8,893 bases of DNA from an uncultured Bacilli bacterium (GTDB lineage Bacteria; Bacillota_I; Bacilli_A; RF39; UBA660). Shown here piece after piece: positions 1 to 5,645 of the stretch. The notes under the pieces were generated by a model. That model saw only the letters and a list, made by a program, of their open reading frames with translations. It was not told the origin of the DNA and ran no database searches. The stretch spans positions 1 through 8,893 of the forward strand of contig CANRKS010000038.1 of NCBI GenBank assembly GCA_947631285.1, read 5' to 3'. Both the position numbers and the translations under genes were made by a program. Numbering within the stretch: position 1 is the stretch's first letter; the number at the start of each line of letters is the position of its first letter.

Positions 1-712
1 TATTCGGAATTTCATCTCTTATAGATGGAAGTGGTTCTTTTAAATGCTTTAAAGCAATTTCTACAGCGTTTTCACCTTTAAAAGGAAGTTTTCCAGTAAG
101 TAGTTCATAAAATAAAATACCGATAGAATAAATATCACTTTGTAATGTCGATCCTTTACCATTAGCTTGTTCTGGCGGAAGATAATGAACACTTCCCATA
201 ACTGAATTAGTTTGTGTAAGTTGCGTAGAATTCATGGCCATGGCAATTCCAAAATCCGTAATTTTAACCATACCATTTTCTAAAATCATTATATTCTGTG
301 GTTTTATATCTCGATGAATAATATAAGAATCATGGGCTACAGAAAGACCATCCGTTATTTGTAAAACAATATCTACAGCTTCCGGAATAGTTAAATGTCC
401 CCGCTTTTTTAAAAGCTGCTTTAAGTGTTTACCTTCAATATATTCCATAACAATATAATATTCCCCATTATCTTCTCCAACATCATAAACTTCCACAATA
501 TTAGGATTAGATAAACTACTAGCGGCGAGAGCTTCTCTTTGAAATCTTCTGACAAATTTCTCATCATTAGCTAAATCGCCCCGTAAGACTTTAACAGCTA
601 CATTTCGATCAAGAATTGTATCGTATGCTAAATATACATTAGCCATTCCACCTTCACCAATGCTTTTAATTACTTGGTAACGGTCACTAATCTTTTGCCC
701 TTTCATTATCAT
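1..712 (-). CDS. prkC: PrkC-type serine/threonine protein kinase, N-terminal kinase domain (partial, runs off the window)
   Basis: This is a Hanks-type kinase that phosphorylates Ser/Thr of cell-wall and growth proteins. Only the first 237 codons are present. The sequence shows the glycine-rich loop GEGGMANVY (residues 19-27), the ATP-binding Lys41 in VAVK, Glu60 of helix C, the catalytic loop HRDIKPQN (133-140) and DFG (153-155). The activation loop has several Thr (163, 166, 168) before GSVHY, as in autophosphorylated PrkC. The APE-type motif reads PPE (179-181), where PrkC relatives usually have SPE. The ATG at 712 is chosen because GGTGA lies 6 nt upstream; a second ATG at 706 is badly spaced. 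It starts 2 nt after the phosphatase stop. The order rlmN-prpC-prkC matches Bacillus. A transmembrane segment and extracellular PASTA repeats are expected beyond the left edge but cannot be seen. Confidence 0.95.
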   Translation of the reverse strand, partial: MIMKGQKISDRYQVIKSIGEGGMANVYLAYDTILDRNVAVKVLRGDLANDEKFVRRFQREALAASSLSNPNIVEVYDVGEDNGEYYIVMEYIEGKHLKQLLKKRGHLTIPEAVDIVLQITDGLSVAHDSYIIHRDIKPQNIMILENGMVKITDFGIAMAMNSTQLTQTNSVMGSVHYLPPEQANGKGSTLQSDIYSIGILFYELLTGKLPFKGENAVEIALKHLKEPLPSIRDEIPN

Positions 713-714
713 TT

Positions 715-1455
715 TTATTCACCATTCCTTGAAAGATATGCTATTGAGATATTGTCATTTCCTCCTCTAGCATTACATTTTCTAATTAATTTTTCCACTT
801 TTTCATGGGCTTCTAATTCATCATCATTTAAAACTTTTTCAATTTGTTCTTCCGTTAACATATTCGTAAGGCCATCACTACATAACATAATGGCATCGAA
901 TTCAATATCTATAACATCAAAAATATCCATATCTACTTTTTCTGCAGCCCCCAAGGCTTTCATCAAGACATTTTTCTTAGGGTGAATTTTGGCTTCTTCT
1001 TCGGTTAAATTTCCCGCATCAACTAACAAACTGACTAAAGTATGGTCATGCGTTACTTTATGCAGTTTTTTATTTTTCATAACAAAACCTGAAGAATCCC
1101 CAATATTACCAAAAATTAAATAACTTTTAGTTAAAAGAGCTACGACTAAAGTTGTTCCTAAACCTTTAGAATCAACATTTTTTTCGCCATAGTCTAAGAT
1201 TTCGCCATTAATTTCATTAATATTATCATTTAACCAATTAACTGCGTCTAATTTTGAGCCAATTGATGGCGTATCATTAAACCTTTTCCCTAAATGAGAC
1301 ACCGCAATACTTGAGGCTACTTCCCCTTTACGATGACCACCCATACCATCAGCAACCACTAATAAATATTCATTGCTTTCATTTTTTAAAATTGTAACAC
1401 TATCTTCATTATGACTTCTAACTCTTCCTGAATCCGTCATATAACATGATTCCAT
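715..1455 (-). CDS. stp: PP2C-family protein phosphatase, partner of PrkC
   Basis: This is a cytoplasmic metal-dependent Ser/Thr phosphatase (PrpC/Stp1) that reverses PrkC phosphorylation. At 246 aa it has the usual length of a single-domain PP2C. The metal-binding motifs are visible: RSHNED with Asp18, ADGMGGH with Asp36-Gly37, GTTL (100-103), GNIGD with Asp120, CSDGL with Asp194 and GGNDN with Asp234. After GD the sequence is SSG where many relatives have SR, a minor oddity. The start ATG has AGGTG at 1465-1461, 5 nt upstream and inside the end of rlmN. The gap to the rlmN stop is 2 nt, and the kinase starts 2 nt after this gene, so the three genes are probably co-transcribed and translationally coupled. 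Confidence 0.96.
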   Translation of the reverse strand: MESCYMTDSGRVRSHNEDSVTILKNESNEYLLVVADGMGGHRKGEVASSIAVSHLGKRFNDTPSIGSKLDAVNWLNDNINEINGEILDYGEKNVDSKGLGTTLVVALLTKSYLIFGNIGDSSGFVMKNKKLHKVTHDHTLVSLLVDAGNLTEEEAKIHPKKNVLMKALGAAEKVDMDIFDVIDIEFDAIMLCSDGLTNMLTEEQIEKVLNDDELEAHEKVEKLIRKCNARGGNDNISIAYLSRNGE

Positions 1456-1457
1456 TT

Positions 1458-2468
1458 TTACACCTCTTTACTTCTTAGTTGTCCACAAGCTGCACTAATC
1501 GAATCCCCAAATTCTTTTCGAACAGTAACATTAATTTTTTGTTTACTTAATTCTTCTTTAAATTCTTTTATTCTTTCACTTTTTTTAAAGTCTAAATTAT
1601 TTGTTTCATTATAAGGTATAAGATTAACATAGACATTCATTCCTTTTAAAAGGTTTGCTAGTTCATGAGCACATTCTAGGCTATCATTTACCTCCTTAAG
1701 CATAACATATTCTATAGTTACTCGTCTATTAGTTTTTAAAATATATTTTCTTAAAGATCCCATTAGTTGACTAATATTATACACTTTATTAATCGGCATA
1801 ATTTGACTTCTAATGACATCATTCGGCGCATGCAAACTAATAGCTAAATTAACTTGTAAGGGTAAATTACTAAATTCTAAAATTTTCGGAACAAGTCCAC
1901 AAGTAGATACCGTTATATGTCTAGAGCCAATCCCTAAACCTTTTGGATGATTAATAATTTTAATAAAATTAATGACATTGTCATAATTATCAAATGGCTC
2001 TCCAATTCCCATGACAACTACATTATTAATTTTATCCTTAATATCTTCCTCAATTAAAAGAATTTGTTCAACCATTTCATAAGCTTCTAAGCCTCTAACT
2101 TTTTTCAAACGCCCACTTTCACAAAATTTGCATCCCATATTACAACCAACTTCAGAAGAAACACAAACACTTTTGCCATAATCATGTTCCATTAAAACAG
2201 CTTCAACATAATTACCATCTTTTAATTCAAAAAGATACTTTTTAACTAAAGGTCCTTCTTCTTTTCGCTTTATTTTTATAAAATCAAGATTAAAATCTTT
2301 TTTTAAAGTGTCACGTAAATCTTTTTTTAAATTAGTAAAATGATCAATATCTTTTTCTTTATGAATATATAACCATTCAAAAATTTGCGTAGCCTTATAT
2401 TTCTTCTCGCCCAATTTTAAAAAATAGTCTTCTAATTGTTCCATATTTAAACTTATTAAATTTTTCAT
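1458..2468 (-). CDS. rlmN: RlmN, dual-specificity 23S rRNA A2503 / tRNA A37 C2-methyltransferase (radical SAM)
   Basis: RlmN uses a 4Fe-4S cluster and two S-adenosylmethionines to methylate C2 of A2503 in 23S rRNA and A37 of some tRNAs. The cluster-binding CxxxCxxC is Cys109-Cys113-Cys116. Cys102 (CVSSEVGC) and Cys328 (SAACGQL) match the two extra catalytic cysteines of RlmN, one of them the methyl-carrying Cys. MGIGEPF carries the SAM-binding GEP motif. After the cluster Cys the sequence is ESGRLKK where many relatives have an AS-type sequence, a variation of unknown effect. The length of 336 aa is normal. The ATG at 2468 is the first in frame but has no Shine-Dalgarno sequence, and AT-rich -10-like hexamers lie only 6-12 nt before it, so the message could be nearly leaderless. 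It is the first gene of the rlmN-stp-prkC operon, as in Bacillus. Confidence 0.96.
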   Translation of the reverse strand: MKNLISLNMEQLEDYFLKLGEKKYKATQIFEWLYIHKEKDIDHFTNLKKDLRDTLKKDFNLDFIKIKRKEEGPLVKKYLFELKDGNYVEAVLMEHDYGKSVCVSSEVGCNMGCKFCESGRLKKVRGLEAYEMVEQILLIEEDIKDKINNVVVMGIGEPFDNYDNVINFIKIINHPKGLGIGSRHITVSTCGLVPKILEFSNLPLQVNLAISLHAPNDVIRSQIMPINKVYNISQLMGSLRKYILKTNRRVTIEYVMLKEVNDSLECAHELANLLKGMNVYVNLIPYNETNNLDFKKSERIKEFKEELSKQKINVTVRKEFGDSISAACGQLRSKEV

Positions 2469-2479
2469 ACTTTTATTTT

Positions 2480-2507
2480 ACTATATTTTAAAGAAAATGT
2501 ATGCAAA
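2480..2507 (-). promoter_or_regulatory. Weak candidate promoter of the rlmN-stp-prkC operon
   Basis: On the minus strand TTTGCA (2507-2502) and TATAGT (2485-2480) are 16 nt apart. A start about 7 nt further on would leave only about 5 nt before the rlmN ATG. The -35 overlaps the T-run of the upstream terminator. The region is AT-rich, so this is a tentative call. Confidence 0.35.
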
Positions 2508-2536
2508 AAAATCAGACATATCATAAATATGTCTGA
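2505..2536 (-). terminator. Intrinsic terminator of the minus-strand RNA upstream of rlmN
   Basis: A perfect 10-bp stem, TCAGACATAT with ATATGTCTGA and a 5-nt loop, is followed on the minus strand by seven T (2511-2505). On the plus strand there is no T-run after the stem, so it acts leftwards. It stands before the rlmN start, so it ends a transcript other than the operon's own. Confidence 0.8.
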
Positions 2537-2601
2537 ATAAGTATGTTTTTGAGTCTTTAACATCTGACTAATGATTATGATAGTTAAGAAATTCTCCTAA
2601 C
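2505..2601 (-). ncRNA. Candidate small RNA or attenuating leader upstream of rlmN
   Basis: A good minus-strand promoter ends at 2608 and a strong intrinsic terminator ends at about 2505, giving a discrete RNA of about 95 nt. Its 5' end can form a 6-bp hairpin, GTTAGG with CTTAAC, around a 7-nt loop (about 2601-2583). This would mask part of the AGGAG at 2598-2594. No ATG, GTG or TTG lies at a suitable distance after that AGGAG, so a leader peptide is not evident. Residues 2569-2560 (minus strand AGTCAGATGT) can pair, with three wobbles, to the 3' arm of the terminator, an arrangement seen in attenuators. It could be a free small RNA or the regulated leader of rlmN. No known RNA family is recognised. 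Confidence 0.5.
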
Positions 2602-2607
2602 AATAGA

Positions 2608-2636
2608 AGTATAACATAGCCAACATTTTAAAGCAA
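2608..2636 (-). promoter_or_regulatory. Sigma-A type promoter with extended -10, minus strand
   Basis: TTGCTT (2636-2631), a 17-nt spacer and TATACT (2613-2608) lie on the minus strand, with the extended -10 TGT at 2616-2614. It points at the candidate small RNA and has no other gene before the terminator. Confidence 0.65.
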
Positions 2637-2662
2637 GTCTTTTGTCCAAATATATACACATT

Positions 2663-2684
2663 TTTCTTTTTCGATTTAAAGAAA
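2663..2684. promoter_or_regulatory. Inverted repeat, candidate operator of the tandem-HTH regulator
   Basis: TTTCTTT (2663-2669) and AAAGAAA (2678-2684) form a dyad around an 8-nt centre. It lies in the -35 region, just before the -10 (2688-2693) of the regulator gene. This is a plausible autoregulatory site, but homopurine/homopyrimidine dyads arise easily in AT-rich DNA. Confidence 0.25.
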
Positions 2685-2693
2685 CCTTATAAT
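2665..2693 (+). promoter_or_regulatory. Promoter of the tandem-HTH regulator
   Basis: A perfect -10, TATAAT (2688-2693), has a poor -35 (TTCTTT, 2665-2670) 17 nt upstream. The expected start near 2700 gives a leader of about 20 nt. The weak -35 would suit a regulated promoter. Confidence 0.5.
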
Positions 2694-2707
2694 AACGCAT
2701 AAGAAAT

Positions 2708-2711
2708 GGAG
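2708..2711 (+). promoter_or_regulatory. Ribosome binding site that decides the start of the tandem-HTH gene
   Basis: GGAG stands 9 nt before the ATG at 2721. It overlaps the alternative in-frame ATG at 2706, which itself has no convincing site upstream. The shorter 143-aa product is therefore preferred. Confidence 0.55.
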
Positions 2712-2720
2712 CGTAAAAAA

Positions 2721-3152
2721 ATGGAAAGGCTAAAAAATTTAAGAGATGATATTGATTTAAAACAAGAAGATGTTGCCAACATTATTGGTTTAAAAAGATC
2801 TACTTATACTTCTTATGAAATAGGAAGAGATACCATTCCTATTAGTCATTTAAATACACTATGTAACTATTTTGATGTTTCAATCGACTATGTTTTAGGT
2901 CTTACTGATCAGAAAAAATATTTTAATATGAAACCAGACATTGATAAAGCTTTAACTGGAAAAAGATTAAAATTGCTCCGTAAAGAAAATAATATTACTC
3001 AAATCAAAATGGCAGAGATTTTAAATATTTCAAGAAGTACTTGGACTGGTTATGAAAGTTCTAAATATCAAATACCTACTCTTATCTTATATGAACTTGC
3101 AAAAAGATATCATACTTCAATTGATTATTTATTAGGAAAAATTTCCAAATAA
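2721..3152 (+). CDS. Transcriptional regulator with two tandem XRE/Cro-C1 helix-turn-helix domains
   Basis: The 143-aa product is almost entirely two copies of one domain: HTH 1 at about residues 3-60 and HTH 2 at about 81-139, joined by a charged linker. The copies share the same order: an LR start, a Q-x-x-(V/M)-A turn region, S-R/T-S-T-(Y/W)-T-x-YE, an IP pair and a closing SIDY-(V/L)-LG. This indicates an internal duplication. There is no effector or dimerisation domain, so a single chain may bind DNA as a pseudo-dimer; that is inference. An alternative start at 2706 would add five residues. The gene is divergent from the rlmN operon, with an inverted repeat in its own promoter that could be an operator. 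Its target genes are not known. The neighbour gerE follows after 66 nt, probably as a separate unit. Confidence 0.9.
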   Translation: MERLKNLRDDIDLKQEDVANIIGLKRSTYTSYEIGRDTIPISHLNTLCNYFDVSIDYVLGLTDQKKYFNMKPDIDKALTGKRLKLLRKENNITQIKMAEILNISRSTWTGYESSKYQIPTLILYELAKRYHTSIDYLLGKISK

Positions 3153-3164
3153 AATTTCCTTTTT
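3134..3164 (+). terminator. Weak terminator-like hairpin at the end of the tandem-HTH gene
   Basis: AGGAAA (3134-3139) can pair with TTTCCT (3155-3160), followed by four T. The stem has only 6 bp with a 15-nt loop that contains the stop codon. It may be inefficient, allowing read-through into gerE. Confidence 0.35.
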
Positions 3165-3193
3165 AACCATAATTTAAGCCTTATCATAAAATA
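3165..3193 (+). promoter_or_regulatory. Possible sigma-K-like promoter of the gerE-like gene
   Basis: AACC (3165-3168), exactly 16 nt, then CATAAAATA (3185-3193) fit the sigma-K pattern of Bacillus (ACc, 16-17 nt, CATAnnnTA). A sigma-A reading is poorer: TTAACC, 18 nt, TAAAAT. The expected start near 3199 falls just before the ribosome site at 3206-3214. Bacillus gerE is itself read by sigma-K. In AT-rich DNA the match could be chance. Confidence 0.35.
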
Positions 3194-3218
3194 TTATGAA
3201 GTATGAAAGGAAGGTTTA

Positions 3219-3425
3219 ATGACGAAAGGAATTTTAACAGGGCGAGAAAAAGAGGTCTTTGAACTACTAGTATTAAATAAAACGACTAAAGAAATTGCAG
3301 AATATTTAGCTATTAGTGAAAAAACAGTTCGTAATCATATTTCTAATACCATGCAAAAACTAGGAGTTAAAAGCCGGGCTCAAGCTGTCGTAGAATTATT
3401 AAAACTAGGAGAACTATCAATTTAG
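3219..3425 (+). CDS. gerE: GerE-like LuxR/FixJ-type DNA-binding regulator
   Basis: The 68-aa protein is a stand-alone LuxR-type helix-turn-helix domain without a receiver or ligand domain, like GerE of Bacillus (about 74 aa), the last-stage mother-cell regulator of spore-coat genes. The GerE signature is close to complete: LTGREKEVFELL (6-17), NKTTKEIAEYL, then SEKTVRNHISNTMQKLGVK across the recognition helix, and QAVVELLKLGEL at the end, which forms the dimer helix. From memory the match to Bacillus GerE is very high over residues 6-66. The ATG has AAAGGAAGG at 3206-3214. It sits just upstream of a GerM-domain gene; gerE and gerM are also neighbours in Bacillus. Whether this organism forms spores cannot be told from the window, and the gene may serve another role in a non-sporulating lineage. 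Confidence 0.88.
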   Translation: MTKGILTGREKEVFELLVLNKTTKEIAEYLAISEKTVRNHISNTMQKLGVKSRAQAVVELLKLGELSI

Positions 3426-3442
3426 ATTGTTCCTGATACTTT

Positions 3443-3469
3443 AAAGAGTGATTCTTATCATTCTTTTTT
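3443..3469 (+). terminator. Intrinsic terminator after the gerE-like gene
   Basis: AAAGAGTGAT (3443-3452) pairs with ATCATTCTTT (3457-3466) through ten pairs including one G-T, with a TCTT loop and a run of T to 3469. It separates gerE from the GerM-domain gene. Confidence 0.8.
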
Positions 3470-3474
3470 ATTAG

Positions 3475-3502
3475 TTATAAAAAAGAAGTTAATTAGTATA
3501 AT
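3475..3502 (+). promoter_or_regulatory. Promoter of the GerM-domain gene
   Basis: A perfect TATAAT (3497-3502) has TTATAA (3475-3480) 16 nt upstream. The expected start near 3509 would coincide with the AGGTGG ribosome site at 3508-3513, giving a leader of only about 9 nt. Confidence 0.55.
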
Positions 3503-3517
3503 TAATTAGGTGGTTTT

Positions 3518-4450
3518 ATGCTGAAGCGCTTCGCTTTTAAAAAAACTATTATTATTTCTTTATCATTTTTTATCTTGCTTTTAATTTATTTATTTCCCAG
3601 TAATGAAGCTTATAATATTCATACTACTTTAACTTATACTAATCCTGTTACTATTCCCATTTACTTAGTCGATGATAATAATTTAGTATCACGGTTTGAA
3701 GTAATTAAAAAAAGTGATGATATTAATACTTTAATTGAAGAAGTTATTAATAATTTAACTGTGGGAAATGAAAATATATCCCATATTCCGAGTAATTTTA
3801 AACCCGTTATTCCGCAAAATACCAAAATTATTAATAAAGATTTAACTGATGGCCTTTTGAAAATAAATTTTTCTAAAGAATTATTAAATGTTTCCTCTTC
3901 TAATGAAGAAAAAATGTTAGAAGCTATCATCTATTCTCTAACTGAAATTAAAGATGTTAAAAAAGTCATGATTTTTGTCGAAGGAGAACTTTTAAAATCC
4001 CTTCCCCACAGTGGGAAAATTCTTCCTCCTACTCTCGATAGGAGTATTGGAATTAATAAAGTTTATGAACTTAATAGTATGAAAGATGTCGCTAAAATAA
4101 CAACTTATTATGTTAGTAAAATAGATGGTTTTTCCTATTTTACACCTCTTACCACTGTGACTAATACCCAAAATGAAAAAGTTGAAATTATTATTGAAAA
4201 ATTAAAAACCTCCCCTACTTATGAAACTAATTTAACGAGTTATCTTGCCTCCTCGGCTGAACTTTTAAATTATGAAATATTAGAAAATTCAGTTAATTTA
4301 AGTTTTAATAATTCCGTTTTAAATTTAGATGATAATAAAATTATTGAAGAAGTTAAATATTCGATTGCTCTATCCATTCGCGATACTTATAATATTAACG
4401 AAACTATTTTTTATGTAGATGATCGCTTAATTGATGCCTTTTTTATCTAG
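3518..4450 (+). CDS. gerM: Membrane-anchored protein with two GerM domains
   Basis: The 310-aa product starts with a basic stretch and a hydrophobic segment (about residues 10-26), followed by an extracytoplasmic part with two copies of the GerM domain (about 45-165 and 190-305). Both copies run through a beta-rich YxV start, a helix with EEVI/VEIIIEKL, a hydrophobic (L)xxNFS/LSFNNSVL strand and a helix ending in a (V)xxxxIxVD/E strand. Bacillus GerM also has two such domains; it is a lipoprotein that works with the SpoIIQ-SpoIIIAH channel in sporulation and affects germination. Here there is no cysteine lipobox, so the anchor would be transmembrane or the signal peptide is cleaved. AGGTGG lies 4 nt before the ATG. 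The adjacent gerE-like gene supports a sporulation-type origin. GerM domains also occur in non-sporulating bacteria, so the role is not certain. Confidence 0.85.
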   Translation: MLKRFAFKKTIIISLSFFILLLIYLFPSNEAYNIHTTLTYTNPVTIPIYLVDDNNLVSRFEVIKKSDDINTLIEEVINNLTVGNENISHIPSNFKPVIPQNTKIINKDLTDGLLKINFSKELLNVSSSNEEKMLEAIIYSLTEIKDVKKVMIFVEGELLKSLPHSGKILPPTLDRSIGINKVYELNSMKDVAKITTYYVSKIDGFSYFTPLTTVTNTQNEKVEIIIEKLKTSPTYETNLTSYLASSAELLNYEILENSVNLSFNNSVLNLDDNKIIEEVKYSIALSIRDTYNINETIFYVDDRLIDAFFI

Positions 4451-4471
4451 CGTGATAAAAAGGCGTTTTTT
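4436..4471 (+). terminator. Intrinsic terminator folded from the last codons of the GerM-domain gene
   Basis: GCCTTTTTTATC (4436-4447) pairs with GATAAAAAGGC (4454-4464), with one extra T, followed by a run of six T (4466-4471). The 5' arm is the last four sense codons and the TAG stop lies in the loop. Confidence 0.85.
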
Positions 4472-4475
4472 AACC

Positions 4476-4504
4476 TTGAAATATTAAGAATAATAGTATA
4501 TAAT
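4476..4504 (+). promoter_or_regulatory. Promoter of tRNA-Arg
   Basis: TTGAAA (4476-4481), a 17-nt spacer and a perfect TATAAT (4499-4504) form a strong sigma-A promoter. The expected start near 4511 precedes the mature tRNA by about 14 nt. Confidence 0.85.
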
Positions 4505-4524
4505 TTTAATTGTTTAAAAAAGAC

Positions 4525-4601
4525 GTTTCCGTAGCTCAGCTGGATAGAGCAATCGCCTTCTAAGCGATCGGTCAGGCGTTCGAATCGCCTCGGAAACACC
4601 A
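4525..4601 (+). tRNA. tRNA-Arg (anticodon UCU)
   Basis: A full cloverleaf of 77 nt with encoded CCA. The acceptor GTTTCCG pairs with CGGAAAC, followed by discriminator A and CCA. The D arm is GCTC/GAGC. The anticodon stem ATCGC/GCGAT encloses CTTCTAA with anticodon TCT at 4558-4560 and 4561 (loop C-T-T-C-T-A-A). The T arm AGGCG/CGCCT encloses TTCGAAT. It reads AGA codons, the arginine codon favoured by AT-rich genomes. It is a single-gene unit with its own promoter and terminator. Confidence 0.97.
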
Positions 4602-4610
4602 TCGTATATT

Positions 4611-4636
4611 AAAACACTTTAAAAGAGTGTTTTTTT
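4611..4636 (+). terminator. Intrinsic terminator of tRNA-Arg
   Basis: AAAACACT (4611-4618) pairs with AGTGTTTT (4626-4633) around a 7-nt loop, with T continuing to 4636. It starts 10 nt after the tRNA CCA. Confidence 0.8.
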
Positions 4637-4658
4637 AAATGCATTAAATAAAGATTCA

Positions 4659-4667
4659 TGGTACAAT
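4659..4667 (+). promoter_or_regulatory. Extended -10 promoter of the carboxypeptidase gene
   Basis: TGG followed by TACAAT gives an extended -10 with no good -35 at the usual distance. The expected start near 4674 leaves a leader of about 18 nt that holds AGGTGGTGAT before the ATG. Confidence 0.55.
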
Positions 4668-4691
4668 ATTATTATATTAGGTGGTGATGAT

Positions 4692-5645
4692 ATGGAAGGA
4701 AAAAAGCATAATCATAAAGGATTAGTAATTGCCATTATTTTGATTGCTTTAATAAGTATGGGCACTTATTCTTTTATTAAAATAAAAGCTAAGTTAGATT
4801 ATGAAAAAACTTATGAATATAAATTAATTAATAAAGGCTATCAAGAAAGTGATGCCAGTAAATTAGCTAAAATATTTAAAGATACGGAATTAGAATATAT
4901 TTTAAATAATGAAATTAGTGATGTCTATTTAAATATTGCTAATGATAAATATTTTATCTATGATCAATTTTATGATTATTTAAATTATAAACAAGAAAGT
5001 GATAAAGATATAAGAGAGGTTGTCGAAAGAGTTAATACGAAGACGAATAAAGCTTATTATGAAGATTCAACTCCGACTGATGTTAGTAAAAAAGAATTAA
5101 TGCTAGTTAATAAATATACTTATTTAGATGAAACTTATGAGCCAGAAGAATTAGTAACCATTCCGCCAACTTATTCCTACGGTGAAATTGGTAGTCAAAA
5201 AGCTACTCAATCTACTTATGATGCTTTTCTTGATATGTGGAGAGCGTCCCATGAACAAGGCTACTATTTAATGGTTAATTCTTCATATCGGACTCACGAA
5301 AAACAACAAGCTGTTTATAATGACTATAAAAAATCATATGGCACCACTTATGCCGACTCTATCGCAGCTAGGCCAGGATACTCGGAACATCAAACTGGAT
5401 ATACTTTAGATATTTTTGAACAAGGGACTAGTCAAAAGACTTTTCCCCAAACTGATTCTTATAAATGGCTAGTAGAAAATGCCCATAAATATGGCTTTAT
5501 CCAACGTTATCCCGAAGATAAAGAAGAAATAACCGGCTACAACTTTGAATCTTGGCATTATCGTTATGTTGGTGTTGAGGCTGCTACTTATATTTATGAA
5601 AATAATATTACTTTTGATGAATACTATGCTTACTTTGTCAAGTAA
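4692..5645 (+). CDS. Membrane-anchored VanY-type D-alanyl-D-alanine carboxypeptidase (peptidase M15B)
   Basis: A zinc peptidase of the VanY/DdcY/LdcB family that trims the terminal residue of peptidoglycan stem peptides outside the membrane. A single transmembrane helix (about 11-29) follows a short basic cytoplasmic start. Residues 36-125 form a helical, Tyr/Lys/Asp-rich region that I do not recognise. The catalytic domain spans about 135-305: SSYR with Arg200, the zinc motif SEHQTGYTLD with His233 and Asp240, and ESWHYRY with general-base Glu286 and the third ligand His289. All key residues are present, so it should be active. D,D- versus L,D-specificity cannot be told from the motifs. AGGTGG is at 4679-4684. 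It stands alone between terminators, between tRNA-Arg and the recU-pbp operon, and fits with the PBP in cell-wall maturation. Confidence 0.93.
   Translation: MEGKKHNHKGLVIAIILIALISMGTYSFIKIKAKLDYEKTYEYKLINKGYQESDASKLAKIFKDTELEYILNNEISDVYLNIANDKYFIYDQFYDYLNYKQESDKDIREVVERVNTKTNKAYYEDSTPTDVSKKELMLVNKYTYLDETYEPEELVTIPPTYSYGEIGSQKATQSTYDAFLDMWRASHEQGYYLMVNSSYRTHEKQQAVYNDYKKSYGTTYADSIAARPGYSEHQTGYTLDIFEQGTSQKTFPQTDSYKWLVENAHKYGFIQRYPEDKEEITGYNFESWHYRYVGVEAATYIYENNITFDEYYAYFVK

Noticed and set aside
674..985. Plus-strand reading frame of about 103 codons
   Set aside because: It lies antisense to the phosphatase and kinase genes, encodes a low-complexity Ser/Phe-rich product and has no ribosome site.
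2465..2563. Minus-strand 32-codon reading frame whose TGA overlaps the rlmN ATG
   Set aside because: It runs straight through the terminator hairpin and its ATG has no ribosome site within 25 nt. The stop-start overlap looks accidental.
3661..3930. Minus-strand reading frame of about 89 codons
   Set aside because: It is a shadow of the GerM-domain gene, with no promoter or ribosome site and no recognisable domain.
4525..4601. tRNA-Arg as the attachment site of an integrated element
   Set aside because: No integrase and no direct repeat of the tRNA 3' end are visible, and the neighbours look like ordinary chromosomal genes.
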